Positions 44,801-55,950 of a stretch of 64,000 nucleotides of DNA are shown here, piece by piece (the first letter of the stretch is position 1; each line of letters opens with the position of its first letter). The position numbers and the translations under genes were made by a program. Source of the stretch: Ophiostoma sp. CBS 140.51 (lineage: Eukaryota > Ascomycota > Sordariomycetes > Ophiostomatales > Ophiostomataceae); the NCBI GenBank assembly GCA_029298735.1, contig JANSLP010000048.1, positions 1-64,000 of the forward strand. The letters are read 5' to 3'. Under the pieces are notes generated by a model. That model saw nothing but the letters and a program-made list of their open reading frames with translations. It searched no databases and had not been told where the DNA came from.

Positions 44801-46446
44801 AGATACGTCCCAGAGCACCCTATCAGCCCTGGACACAACCACTGAAGAAAATGGTGGTGAGGTGCAACTGGGGATCGACGCTGATGCACGATGTCGATGC
44901 CTGGTAAAAAGACAAAGCAGAAAGAAGCACGCACGCACGCACGCACACAGTTTTGCTGTCGTTTTTGTCTTCTTGGTCTTCTGGAACAGGTACGTCTTGT
45001 GTACGAGTGGTCCATCGTCGCTTCCTCACGCGCGCAACTGCCCCGCTTTTGCCTGTCCCTTGCCTTTGTTCGCCTCGCTGCGATTTTCACTTCTCCGCAC
45101 GCAGGATTGGCCGATGCAAAGACGCAACCCCCACGTTTGCCGCTCAGCTGGGAACATCACCTACAATCGCCAAAACCCACTCACCCACACCAAACACCAC
45201 AGACACCACATTGGAGCTCCTTCCACTCCCCCATTCACACCACGGTGTGCAAGTTGACGACTGCACAAGGGCCCTGCATGTTCGCATGCAATTTTTCTTT
45301 TTCTTTGATCTTTGCAGTCTGTCATTCGCTCTTGCCTGTCCTCGTCTCCTCTGCACGCTCAAAAACCTTGCCTCCTGCCTTGTCTCCTTCTTGCCCTCCA
45401 CGGTTCCCCCATCGAAGCTCTCCTGTGCATAGTTGCATCAATTATGATTGCCCCAGCCCATCTTCAGCCAATCAATAACGAGTTGTGATAAGTGAGCTGA
45501 GAAGGAGAAGCATTAAAAGCTGAATAAAGCAAAGAAAAAGACGTATGATATAGCGAGTGCCCTTTCTCCAATTGAAGGTTTTGGCTTGCCCCTGTTTATT
45601 CCATGTGCCTTCCCTCGCTAGTTTCTCGTTTGCCCCGACAGATAATGTGTGTCGTAGAATAGAAGGCACGATAGACGAGGATGGGTATTGACTTCCACCT
45701 CGTCTCGTTCCTCGTCTGTCCCTTCCTTGTTGCCAGACTGATAATTGATAAACAACTTGAATCTTCTCTTTCCCTAGTCGTTGTATTAGTCGTGGAGCTA
45801 AACTGCACCTTCTCCTCTTTCTTCACACCCCCTCTTACACCAATGTCGCAAATGCTTGTCATACGGCCACGCTTGCCTCTGCCCACCAACATAGCACCTA
45901 CTTCCACACTTACACAGTTGCCGTCAATAGCCTATTCCGACTGGTGGCACTTGCCTTCTCTGATACGTCGTCCCTCTCTCCTCCGTACTATGTAGATCGT
46001 TCTACGGCTCCTCCTTTTACTTCCTTCTTCCCTACTCGTTTTCCATCACCTTCGTTCCTCCCTATCACACAACCCCTTGACAAAGCAAACACGATCGGGG
46101 ATCAACCCAGGCCTAGTCTATGCTTATTGTGTAATAACTCAGTTACACTGTCTCTCGTTGGACGACACCCGGCATCTTGACAAGTGACCAATCCTCTTAT
46201 TCCCCTCCTCTGCCTGTTGGCGCTTTTACTATCGAGACGGACCAAGCCGGTAATATCCCCTCCGTCTCTCTATCCGACCCTTTGTCCTAGATACAAATAT
46301 CCTAGTTCCTCCCATCATTGTTCTCGAGTCCTCATCATACATTAACATCATCCCAAGTATTCTTCATCACGCCACCTCATTTTTGCCATCCTCTCTCCGT
46401 CCATCCACATATCCTCCTATCTTCTCTTCTCTCCTCTTCCTCCATT
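41874..46446. other. Long intergenic region
   Basis: About 4.6 kb without a supportable gene. Many overlapping open frames up to ~195 codons on both strands (44380-45480) lack domains. The last 900 bp are C/T-rich and form the leader of the aldolase gene. Confidence 0.5.
44927..44946 (+). repeat. (GCAC)5 microsatellite
   Basis: Five perfect tandem copies of GCAC, followed by ACAG. Confidence 0.85.
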
Positions 46447-47595
46447 ATGTCATCACTCTCGATCAACGTAGGCCCGGCTGGCCACACCTCCGGAGGAGGC
46501 TCTGAGACACCACCGAAGACGCCCCGGACCCCGGCTAGCGCCACTGGTACCCAAGCAAAGACAACGGCTGCATCTACAAGCAGAGCACGACACCTGCCAG
46601 ACGGCGTGTACGTGCCCATGCTCACCTTCTTCGACTCGGAAACAGAAGACGTGGATCTGGCATCGATGCAAAAGCAGGCAGCTCGGCTGCAACAAGCAGG
46701 TGTTGCCGGTATTCTGCTGCACGGCTCCAACGGCGAAGCGGCCCACCTGACACACGCAGAGCGTATCCAGAACATTCAGGCCGTTGTCGACGCCGTCCGG
46801 ACCGACCGATTTGAGGACTCTGCCACCCCATTCCCTGTCCTGGCCGGCTGCGGTGCCCAGTCTGTCCGGGAGACGATCGATCTTTGTGTCGAAGCAGCTT
46901 CTGCTGGTGCCACACACGCTTTGATCTTGCCGCCAGGCTACTATGCCTCCATCCTCGGCAAAGACCAGCTGCGCGAGTTCTTTTTGGCGGTCGCTAACCA
47001 AAGCCCCATCCCTGTTTTGTTGTACAACTTCCCGGCCGCCGCGAGCGGCATCGACCTCGACAGCGACACCATCATTGCCCTAGCCAAGGCCCACCCCAAC
47101 ATTGTCGGCTGCAAGCTGACTTGTGGTAACACGGGCAAACTGGCACGGGTCGTAGCCGGTGTCGCAGCGATTGGTCGCGGCACAGGCTCAGAGAACCCAT
47201 TCTTTGTGGCTGGTGGCTCCGCCGATTTTATCTTGCAGGGCGCCGTCGTCGGGGCCAACGGGTCCATCTCGGGTCTGGCCAACTTGTCGCCGCGCGCATG
47301 CACAACCATCTTGGATCTCTTTAACGCGGGCCGTTTGGAAGAAGCGCGAGCACTGCAGGCCATCGTGGCCCAGGGCGACTGGCTGGCCATTCGGTACGGG
47401 TTTATCGGTGTCAAGCACGGTCTGCAGTCGTTTGGAGCGATCGATGGTGGTAGTGCATCAGCCAGCAGTCTCCCAAGCCCGGTGCCACGGAAGCCATGCC
47501 AGCTGTTGTCGTCAGCGGCGCAGGCTGAGTTTGATGCAGGCACAAAGTCACTCCTGGAAGCAGAGCAGGCCCTGGCGGCCAAGGCTCGGTCGTGA
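46447..47595 (+). CDS. DapA/HOGA-family class I aldolase
   Basis: A single exon of 382 aa from the ATG at 46447. Upstream codons are Ser/Pro/His-rich leader and are excluded. Residues 1-48 are a disordered Ser/Thr/Pro extension. The (beta/alpha)8 barrel starts at GVYVPMLTFF. Family marks are HGSNGEAAHLT (substrate carboxylate loop), LPPGYYA, the catalytic Tyr193 in LLYNFPAA and the Schiff-base Lys223 in GCKLTCGN, then GSADFILQG. Filamentous fungi make lysine by the aminoadipate route, so this is unlikely to be a lysine-pathway synthase. Family members in fungi act as 4-hydroxy-2-oxoglutarate or 2-keto-3-deoxy sugar acid aldolases that release pyruvate. Which of these applies is open. Confidence 0.88.
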   Translation: MSSLSINVGPAGHTSGGGSETPPKTPRTPASATGTQAKTTAASTSRARHLPDGVYVPMLTFFDSETEDVDLASMQKQAARLQQAGVAGILLHGSNGEAAHLTHAERIQNIQAVVDAVRTDRFEDSATPFPVLAGCGAQSVRETIDLCVEAASAGATHALILPPGYYASILGKDQLREFFLAVANQSPIPVLLYNFPAAASGIDLDSDTIIALAKAHPNIVGCKLTCGNTGKLARVVAGVAAIGRGTGSENPFFVAGGSADFILQGAVVGANGSISGLANLSPRACTTILDLFNAGRLEEARALQAIVAQGDWLAIRYGFIGVKHGLQSFGAIDGGSASASSLPSPVPRKPCQLLSSAAQAEFDAGTKSLLEAEQALAAKARS

Positions 47596-49657
47596 GCGTT
47601 AACTTATGCACGCCGTCTTCTGAAGATCTTGGATGCAGACTTGCCTTTCTTGTATTCCCCTAGCCCTTTTCCCTCCATACAATTCCTAATATCCATCAAT
47701 GTTATTTCTTATCCGTTCTTGGGTTGCCAATTTGGGTCTCCTCGTTCGTATCTCGTCGGTTCGTGTGTCATAGGGTTGGACCTCGTTTGATGCTTGGATA
47801 ATGTTGGACGTCTTCGTTTGATGTTTTAATTATTTTTCTGTCATATTTCCCCTATTTTGTCCTCTTTTGTCGATTTTTGGAAAACACAAAAATATTAGGA
47901 AAATCTCAGTAGATTCTAGATAGAGCACCCGCGAGGGATGGCAAATCGAGAGAAAATTGGACAACAATGACGAACCTTCGACAAATCCTTGACGGTCTTG
48001 ACGAACAATCTTGACGTGTAATTCATTGACGAACAAGATGATTCTTGGTGGCAAAACGGTGCAGTCTGCGAGTCTGCTTGCTTCTCGTCTTGGTGGCAAG
48101 TGCCCTCTTTCCTATTGTGCGCAATACTGAATGGCACCTTCCTTTATTTTTTTTTTTTCCACGCCACGCTATTGAGTGAGTGAACGACGAGGTGGTCTTG
48201 CCATATTGGGCGCAGCACAATGCTCCCACACACAGCAGGCACAAAATCACGTCCATTGGCGTGTTATCTGGCCAGTCACCTGTCGTCTTGTTTCTTTCTA
48301 TTTTCCCTTCTTTTATTCTTAGCAAAAAAATATCGACGAGAGTGTCCAAAGCAAAACTGTCGTTTCTAAAAAGTATAATTGAAGTTGTCTCGACCTCACG
48401 AAAGCACATCTTCATCGTGCTTTCCATATTCTCTGTCCCTTTGTTCTTTCCATTCATATCCCATCACGCCCATCGTTCTTTCCAAATTCTACACTTTTTT
48501 TTTGTTGAAAACAGAAAGAAGGACGCGTTGCCTGATCAGAAAAAGAAGAGTACGGGAGGAAGGACAACAGAAGGAAACAAGAAAGAGACGGATAAGGGGA
48601 AGGACGGAAAGAAAAAGGTAAATGCTTCCTCCTCTTCTTCTCCTTTTCCATTTTGTGCCTCAAAACAAGTTATCTTCTTGCGTTGGATCCTATTGTTGGC
48701 CATCAACAACCATCAAGCTTTGTCGTTGGCCATCGATTCCCCTTCATCATCATCTCATTTTCCTCTTTCTTTTTCTTCATCACGACGCTATTTTTACGCT
48801 CCTACAACAATGAAAAGCAATCACTGACAACGCAAACAACAGATCTTCTACTCGAAGAAAGAATACAACAGCTTCCACGACCATCTTCGACCTTCTTTGA
48901 AGGACGAAGACCTTCTACGACATTCCCTCTCGCACCGGTACATTATCCAGCCAGCCTCGTCTGATCCAACGGTGAAACTAACCACTGGCTGCATCGTGCC
49001 ACCGAAGCACAAACAACACTGCAACGATCTTCCCGGGCCTCAAATCTAGAGACAGCCCATTGCTCCTACAAGCACAAAAATTAATGTAAGCTTCCCCCTC
49101 TTCACTCGTTTTTATCACCAGAACACATCTCCTTCGTATCGAAAGAAGCATCTTGTCGAGAGCCGTTGTTTTGAAGGCACGACGATGGCCTTGGCAAGAT
49201 ATTGTCACTTTTGTCTCTTTTGACAATAAACTCCCTGATCACTTCACCCTGACTATTGAAAGTTGTGCATCTTCAAGACAAGGACAAATTGATAGCTAAC
49301 TGAGTACACAATCAGCTCAAAATGTCCTCCATTTGACAGAGAAGCCACACGATTGAATAACCTTCAAACATAAACCGTCCTCCCAACTCTCTTCGCGGAT
49401 TCCTTTTGTTCTTTTATTTCTCTTCTCTTCATCTTCTTCTTCTCTTTTCACCTTTCACCTTTCACTTTTGAAAGCTACCTGCCTTTCAAGCAATACTCTT
49501 TTTTTCGCTTAATTATCTTTTACGATCTTAGTAAAAGGTACTCATTTGAACAAACCCTGACACATCAATACGTCTTCACTTCCCTTTTAAACCCATACTG
49601 ACATCAACACTCAACTTAGACTTCACCAACACCACCCATCAGCAGCAACCTAACAAA
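47596..49657. other. Intergenic and long 5' flank of the RRM-like gene
   Basis: No gene is supported. A 215-codon frame at 48180-48827 is Lys/Ser-rich low complexity and is rejected. The last 300 bp are rich in C/T and CACC/CAAC, as expected for a leader. Confidence 0.55.
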
Positions 49658-52042
49658 ATGGCATCACATCACCCTCGTTCGGGTCCCCCGACCTCTGCAG
49701 AGGCCATCTGGCACTCGCGGCGTGTGAAACAACTTGAAGCCGAGATAGGCCTCTTGAAGGAGCAGTTAAGTTCAGTCTCGGTTAAGAACGCTCACAACCT
49801 TCTCTTCCTTTCTCAGGTGTACAACATCACCCTGCTTCGCATTGACAGCGCAGAGGCCATTGCCTCCATCAAGAAATTGATGGAGAAGAACATAGAGTCC
49901 ATCATGGCAGCTGCAACTGTGGCAACAGGCGGCTTTTCGTCGTCTGGATCAGGCCAGACAGTGACGCCGCCTTCTACTGGACCGGCTTCTGAGCGCTCCG
50001 ACAACGTGAACTCTGGTGACGAGGGTGACGACAGCAGCCATCACGATCTTCTATCCTCGTCAACTGCCACGGACATGAACAAGTCGATAGTTGCAAAGGT
50101 AATTGTTCCCAAGAAAGACATCAAGAAGTCGTCTGAGCAGGTCGTCAAGATGCCAGTCAAGCAGCAGATCAAGCAGGTGGCTTCGGCTTCACATTTTTCT
50201 CATAGTCAGGCCAAGCAACAGGCCAAACAGCTGGCTAAGAGCCAGTCCCGGGCCAATCCGCAGGGCTCTGTGAAACCCAAGCACGCTGGTGGTCAAATTG
50301 CCAACGGAGTGGTTGAGAAGAACAAGGACTCAGATGACATTTGGCAAGAGTTCTCTCTTGAAGAAGAGCTGGAGGGCATTGCTGATGCCCCCGCCATGAG
50401 CCGTGCTGCCATGCGTGCTGTCTTGCGCGAGAAGGAGGAGGCCAACCGCAAGAGAATGCGTGAGTCTGCTGACGAGAAGCGCCGGATCGCTGAGCAAGAA
50501 GGCCACATTCTCAAGCAGACGTTCCTTCGTCCGGCTGATCCTGTGGTGATGTCCAATGTTGAGATGTCCCGGTCTTTTGATTATGCTAAGCCAGACCGCC
50601 GGAATGGCAAGTCTGTTGAGCGCAATACCACGGAGTACCACGCCGGTCCTGCCACTCCTCCTGAGGCTCTTGTGCCAGTGGCAGCCGTACCGGTGGTGAA
50701 CCCCCTCGCAAACGAAAAGACGCCCGTACAGACACCCAAGCTTGCAGCCCCGGCTTCATTGCGGACAAAAATTGTCGATGTCGACAGTGACATTGACGGT
50801 GAGCGACCAATGTTCTATTATCATCACCAACCTTTATTCCGCAGATCGCATAGGTTTTCTAATCGCGCCTTAACAGAAATTTACCAATCCTCCGGAATCA
50901 TCAATGTTGAGTATGGCTCTCCAAAGAACGCGGACCGGTTTGGCATTGTGTTTAATCCCTCCAAGCTTGGTCCTGCGAGAGTGGCCGAGGTCACTGGCAC
51001 ACGCAATGGGGATGACAACCGCCGCTCAGTACTCGTTCAGAACATCCCGCCCGAATTCTCGATGCACAAACTGCTTGCCCATGTTCGCGGTGGTAAGGTT
51101 GTCATTGCCCGGCTGGTTCCCGACACTATGGGTCCGGGACAAGGCCAGGTTGCCATGATCACATTCACCACGGCAGAGGAGGCGGCCAACTGCAAGGCAA
51201 TCACATCCAAGTTGCTTGCCCACTCGGAGAAGTGGGAGGGCTTTCCGCTGAGCGCAGAGACCAAGATGACCATCTCGTTGTTGCCGACGCCCACGTACCC
51301 GTCACGCGAGACGATTGTGTCGGCAGGCTCAGCAGGCACGGAGCTGAACACCGCAGAGGAAAAGACGCGCTGTGTCATTGTGGACGGCTTCCCAAAGGGG
51401 TTCATCAATGACCTGAGCATGGAGCTCTTGCTCGGCCCGCAGGGTTTCCCGACAAAGAATAGCATTCTCGAGGAGATGTGGTTTGCTGGCGACAACTTGC
51501 ACATGCAGTTCACGAACATCCAAGAAGCCGAGAAGGCCCATCGCATTGCATCCATCTTCCACTTTAAGAAGTACGCTGCGTACGTCCGTTTCGGCGCCGA
51601 CCCCTGCGCTGGCAAGGTCGACAGCAACAATTTCGGCAGTCTCTTCAACGGCAATGGCATCAAGCTTGCGAGCCACGGATACATGGGCCTCAAGCCTCTT
51701 CTCGAGACGGTTGGTCTCGCGTCGTTCGCTCGGAGCCATGCCGAGGTGCCGGTGCCAGTCAAAACCGAAAAGCGAGTGGCTCCCTTGAACTTTGGGGTGT
51801 TGCTTAGGACGGCGAGAGAGATGACGCAGGGCCAAGACGGTGCCCAGTCGCAAGCCTGTTCGCAGGCGCAGGGCAGCTCTGACAATTCGAACTCGCTCAT
51901 TGACCTTTCATTTGATGCGGCCTTGGACTATTCCTCATCTGGCCGCAGTAGCACAGCCGTCCCGAACTGGGATGTGTTTTCTTCGCGCAGCTGCAGAGCA
52001 CCCTGGACGGCTCACTTGATGACAGGTTTGGATAACTTTTGA
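49658..52042 (+). CDS. RRM-like RNA-binding protein with N-terminal coiled coil
   Basis: The frame is open for 794 codons, but 50799-50876 is very probably an intron of 78 nt: GTGAGC donor, CTAAT branch, TTAACAG acceptor, AT-rich. Because it is a multiple of three and has no stop, it reads through. Splicing gives 768 aa with VDSDIDEIYQSSGI across the joint. Residues ~15-90 form a coiled coil (RRVKQLEAEIGLLKEQLSSV). A second charged helix follows near 240-290 (AMRAVLREKEEANRKRMRES). After the joint, RRSVLVQNIPPEFSMHKLL to about 500 and TRCVIVDGFPKGFINDLSM to about 620 each have the beta-alpha-beta look of degenerate RRMs. The rest is Gln/Ser/Lys-rich. It probably binds RNA. Its target and exact family are unknown. 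Confidence 0.72.
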   Translation: MASHHPRSGPPTSAEAIWHSRRVKQLEAEIGLLKEQLSSVSVKNAHNLLFLSQVYNITLLRIDSAEAIASIKKLMEKNIESIMAAATVATGGFSSSGSGQTVTPPSTGPASERSDNVNSGDEGDDSSHHDLLSSSTATDMNKSIVAKVIVPKKDIKKSSEQVVKMPVKQQIKQVASASHFSHSQAKQQAKQLAKSQSRANPQGSVKPKHAGGQIANGVVEKNKDSDDIWQEFSLEEELEGIADAPAMSRAAMRAVLREKEEANRKRMRESADEKRRIAEQEGHILKQTFLRPADPVVMSNVEMSRSFDYAKPDRRNGKSVERNTTEYHAGPATPPEALVPVAAVPVVNPLANEKTPVQTPKLAAPASLRTKIVDVDSDIDGERPMFYYHHQPLFRRSHRFSNRALTEIYQSSGIINVEYGSPKNADRFGIVFNPSKLGPARVAEVTGTRNGDDNRRSVLVQNIPPEFSMHKLLAHVRGGKVVIARLVPDTMGPGQGQVAMITFTTAEEAANCKAITSKLLAHSEKWEGFPLSAETKMTISLLPTPTYPSRETIVSAGSAGTELNTAEEKTRCVIVDGFPKGFINDLSMELLLGPQGFPTKNSILEEMWFAGDNLHMQFTNIQEAEKAHRIASIFHFKKYAAYVRFGADPCAGKVDSNNFGSLFNGNGIKLASHGYMGLKPLLETVGLASFARSHAEVPVPVKTEKRVAPLNFGVLLRTAREMTQGQDGAQSQACSQAQGSSDNSNSLIDLSFDAALDYSSSGRSSTAVPNWDVFSSRSCRAPWTAHLMTGLDNF

Positions 52043-52445
52043 GGACGAGGCGAGATGCTTTGAGAGTATGACAGGAGTGTACGATTAAGAGAGGGTAGAG
52101 CTTGATATTGGGGGGTTGGAATGGGAAGGAAACGCGTTTCTACTTTGATTTGGGGACATGTAATATGTGGAATGTCAGTGGCAGAGACGGAGCACGGTGT
52201 GACGGAATGCGTTTTACTTGCGCTGCTTTTTTCCTTCTCTTCTTATTTTCCTGTCTTGTTTTTCTGTCACTTCAATTTTGTGTTTTTTTGTTCACGCACC
52301 GCGATTCAAGGTATATCTATAGAGGGAAAGGAAGAATACGTAAACCATCACATCAAGCTATGCTATTAAAAAATGTGAACATTATTAAGATTGTATTTAT
52401 ACAACTCGCCAACTATGTACAAGTAACCAGTACTGGCATTATGTA
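52043..52445. other. Convergent 3' intergenic region
   Basis: 3' flanks of the RRM-like gene and the chromodomain gene. AT-rich, no gene. Confidence 0.6.
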
Positions 52446-54332
52446 TTATGGTCTAGCATGTCCTTCAACATGCTCATGCTTGCTCTTGTTATCGTCCGTG
52501 GCCTGCTTCTGGGCAGCCCGTTTGAGATACTGCCGGACCATGCGCGGTGGCAGATTCTCGGCCGGCTCCCATGTTGGGTTCTGGTCGGGCGGCCAGTCAC
52601 CCTTCCAGCGGACCAAAAAGAGGCGAGCAACACGACTTCCGGGTGGGGGTGGAGGTGGATTTTCGAGGTCAATATCTTCGACATTTTCGTCAATAGGATT
52701 CCCGCCCTCGTCGACAACCGTCATACAGTCCCCCTCCAACTGGTCCACTTCGTAGAGATCCTGTTCTTCTTCTTCTGGGTCGGGCTGTTGTAGGTCGGCA
52801 GCGGCCTGTTCTTGTAAAGGTGCGGGTGGTGGCGGTTGCTGTGTAGTAGGGATTGCAGACGGCGGTATGGGTGTCTCCTCGCTGCGTTTCCGCTTGAGAG
52901 TGGCAGGTGGTTGTGTAGTAGGAGGTTGTTGAGGACCTGGTGTCATGCTTTGCTTTGGCTGCTTGGCATGCGGGACGTCCGGTGGTGGGATATAAGTTGG
53001 TGCTAGAGTTTGTGACGTAATTTGTGATTGTGATGGTTGTGACCGTTGTGAAGGTTGATGTTGAACAGGCGGCGTTCCTCGTAATGATGGAAGCATGCTC
53101 ATGCTGTGCGGTTGTGGTGGTTGTGGTGGACGGATGACGGGCCGCTGCAGCTGGTCATAGTCGTCGCTGTCTGCCACCTCCTCCTCGATGGCACTCGTGT
53201 TTGTCGTGGCCGTCTCCACACCCAAACTAGCGCTTCGACTCTCACTGTCGTCTGCGACTTGCTGCTCGACAAACTTCTGGAACGGCCGCTTCAGCGATGG
53301 ACCGGCCTTCGTCTTTTCTGTCGACGTAGGCGACGAGAACGGGTTTGGTGGCGGTCCGCCAATGGATACCGTCATGGGTGTTGAGTCGAGCTGGATCTGT
53401 AGCCCTGTGAGAGACGAACGGGCGGACAATGAGCTGCCAGGCCGCTTGGAACGGTCGGCAGGACCGCCAGGTGTAGGCACTGCCATTGTCATTGAGGACA
53501 TTGCCATCGGCTTCGTCTTCTTTGGTGTCTTTGGAGGTGGAGGCAGGCCCTTGGCTGCCGCCTCTTTCCGTGCAGCAGCCGCTGCCACGCGTGCTGCTGT
53601 GGCGGCTGCCGTCTGGGTCGGTCGGCCGGGCTTTTTCTTAGGTGGTGCCGGCGCCACTTCTCTGAGAACATCACCCATCACCACATCATCCTCCTCCTTC
53701 AGCTTCCCCTTCTTCTTGGCCAGCAACTCGGCCCGCTTCTCTTCCCTTCGCGCTTCTCTCGCCGCCCTTTGTCGTTCTGTCAACGCATACTCCCAGTCCT
53801 CCAGCACGCGCGGCGAGACATACTCTAGAATCTGCGTACAGGGCACCAGTTGCCGCGCATACGGCTCGTCCGGCCACCCGACGACGTAGTTGAGCACTCT
53901 TTTGATCTGCTGTCGTTCCGGATTCTGGCGGTACCGCTCATCTTCCTTTTCTTCTTCCTCGTCTGTATCGTAGTCGTCATCGTCTTCCCGCGGGTCAATG
54001 CCCAGGTCGGCATTCGTATTGACTGCGGGAGGTCCACCCCAGTCAAAGGGCGTCACGACCTTGTCGACAATGAAAGCGGCGTTGTCATCGTCGCGGGGCG
54101 GTGCGAGACTTATGGGAGGCTGTAGGGCGTCAGACCGAGTGCGGTAGATGGGCTTGTCGTAGAGAAGGACGCGAAGCTGTGTGTTCGGACGTTGCTTTTG
54201 TTTTGACTTATGGGAGGAGGAGGTCGACGTGGTCGCAGCGGTCAGAGAAGAGTAGAAGGATGTCGGCGCAAAGGATGAGAGGGTAGTTGATGAAGACGGC
54301 GGCGGCGGGTCGACACGCCGCGGCCGTGGCAT
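52446..54332 (-). CDS. Chromodomain protein with AT-hook and long disordered linker
   Basis: A single exon of 628 aa. The N-terminal part is Pro/Ser-rich. An acidic stretch (EDDDDYDTDEEEE, ~115-130) precedes a structured block IKRVLNYVVGWPDEPYARQLVPCTQILEYVSPRVLEDWEYAL, split here as IKRVLNYVVGWPDE and ILEYVSPRVLEDWE. A basic coiled region and an AT-hook-like KKKPGRPTQT at about 233 follow. The C-terminus carries the chromodomain at ~525-600: LYEVDQLEGD, then RLFLVRWKGDW, then NPTWEPAENLP. The loop between the first strand and the rest is unusually long and Pro-rich. The aromatic positions Tyr/Trp/Trp expected for a methyl-lysine cage are present. It is likely a nuclear, chromatin-binding protein. 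Which histone mark it reads is unknown, and I cannot match it to a named fungal chromodomain protein. Confidence 0.75.
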   Translation of the reverse strand: MPRPRRVDPPPPSSSTTLSSFAPTSFYSSLTAATTSTSSSHKSKQKQRPNTQLRVLLYDKPIYRTRSDALQPPISLAPPRDDDNAAFIVDKVVTPFDWGGPPAVNTNADLGIDPREDDDDYDTDEEEEKEDERYRQNPERQQIKRVLNYVVGWPDEPYARQLVPCTQILEYVSPRVLEDWEYALTERQRAAREARREEKRAELLAKKKGKLKEEDDVVMGDVLREVAPAPPKKKPGRPTQTAAATAARVAAAAARKEAAAKGLPPPPKTPKKTKPMAMSSMTMAVPTPGGPADRSKRPGSSLSARSSLTGLQIQLDSTPMTVSIGGPPPNPFSSPTSTEKTKAGPSLKRPFQKFVEQQVADDSESRSASLGVETATTNTSAIEEEVADSDDYDQLQRPVIRPPQPPQPHSMSMLPSLRGTPPVQHQPSQRSQPSQSQITSQTLAPTYIPPPDVPHAKQPKQSMTPGPQQPPTTQPPATLKRKRSEETPIPPSAIPTTQQPPPPAPLQEQAAADLQQPDPEEEEQDLYEVDQLEGDCMTVVDEGGNPIDENVEDIDLENPPPPPPGSRVARLFLVRWKGDWPPDQNPTWEPAENLPPRMVRQYLKRAAQKQATDDNKSKHEHVEGHARP

Positions 54333-55950
54333 TGTGGCCGTGTCGTCCTACTGTGGGAGAGAAGATGTTTGTGACGTCCGTGTCGCGATGTTGGATGAGA
54401 TGGACGAGAAGAGTTCGGTCAAGGACGATGCGCCAGGAAAGGCATGGCTGGAGACGGATAAGGCGGCGTGCAGACAATATTCAACATGGTTTCTTCTGAA
54501 ATGGCCAGTCATTTCCCCAGAAATTCAAAGATTTGAAAAGGCTACACACTTTTATTCATAATTTACTTATTTGAGAAGGCTAGTACTTTACCTAGAAATT
54601 ATGAACAGAAGCAAACCTTGGATAAGTTTCAGTGGCCAAGAAACTCGGGAGCGCTTGAAGACTGCCGACATAGAGTCACTATAGAACAGTCCAGACCGGG
54701 TCTCACCTTGAGGCGTCGAACCCGGGTTTGCCAGACATCAAGCGGTCAGCAAACACCGCTCAATATTGTTTTCTCTTGGACGTTTAGGACCCTCGGCATC
54801 TAGTTAGAGTTAGATTCAGCGTCTCTTCACCTTGCATGTCGTATCGTGGTGTACCAGGGCACCATGATAGATTAAAAAAGTGACAATGCTTTTCTTTTGT
54901 AAAAAAACAAAAAGCCAAAATAACAAGAAATGACGAGCTTCCAGATTTGACAGACAACAGGGTAAATGAGATCTTGTAGAATGAGACAAACCATATCAAG
55001 CGCACTTCATCCTTCAAGATCAAATGTTGTGCTGTCACAGCATAAGTCGATGAGTCTAGACTTTGGTCGACCTCCTTGGCTCCTTAGCTCAACATCCTCT
55101 ATCGTCAACCCCCTGGTCTCCTCACGATGCTGTCAACGTTTAAGCTTAAAATCTCTGAAAATGATCTTGGCCCATACTCCTGGTTGGTATTTTTACTTTA
55201 TTTTATTTCCATCCTATCGTATCGTACAATGCAGTTTCGCCCCAGGTCCAGAACCATTGATATCTGTCAACAGATTTTGATTTGAATGGCACCATGCACT
55301 TCCTTCGTGACCGGTTTGATACTATCACCTTACACTTGATTTTCTACAAATGCATATATTTTTCTGCCCGTCTATTGCGGCGCTGTTTTGACAATCAAAA
55401 GATCCGGACTTGCCCCAACTCTTGGCACCAAAAGTGCTCCATACAGAGGCGAACCGCAATGTATTGATGCACTGAATTACATTAAAATGTACCGTTGCAT
55501 GCATACAAATTGAAGGCTTTGACCGTGTTTACACTTTATAAATGTCGTCTTTATTTTTCCTGCCTTCTCATATGACCATGTGATGGAATCACTGTATGAA
55601 TGCCAACAGACTTTTTCAACATTTCATCACTCAAATCGGAGGCACAGGCATTTTGTGCCACGGACGTGGGTAAGACGGACTTTTCCATGACTTGGATAGA
55701 AAAGATAAAGTGATGTACATCCATACTGGAATCATTCCATGAAGTGGCAATTCCGGCGTTCGTCAGATATCAGAGAGACGAAGCAGATGTCTCGCTTTGA
55801 TTCAGACTAGTAAAGATGACCGAGCAGTGTAAGGGTGAAACGAACGCAAGGAGATAGCGGTCATACATTTCGATGTGCTTTTTTCTACACGCGGCTGTTT
55901 ATGACACTCCAAGTTTGCTAGAAAGATCTATCTGGCATCTTCATAATATC
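54333..55950. other. Intergenic
   Basis: Promoter of the chromodomain gene, then AT-rich DNA without a supportable gene up to the 3' end of the P-loop kinase gene. Confidence 0.55.

Noticed and set aside
48180..48827. 215-codon plus-strand frame
   Set aside because: Low-complexity Lys/Ser/Phe composition in a C/T- and A-rich leader region.
53188..53889. 233-codon plus-strand frame opposite the chromodomain gene
   Set aside because: Antisense shadow of a GC-rich coding region. The minus frame carries the acidic, AT-hook and chromodomain features.
54690..54740. GTCGAACCCGGG segment resembling a tRNA T arm
   Set aside because: No matching acceptor, D or anticodon arm could be built on either strand.
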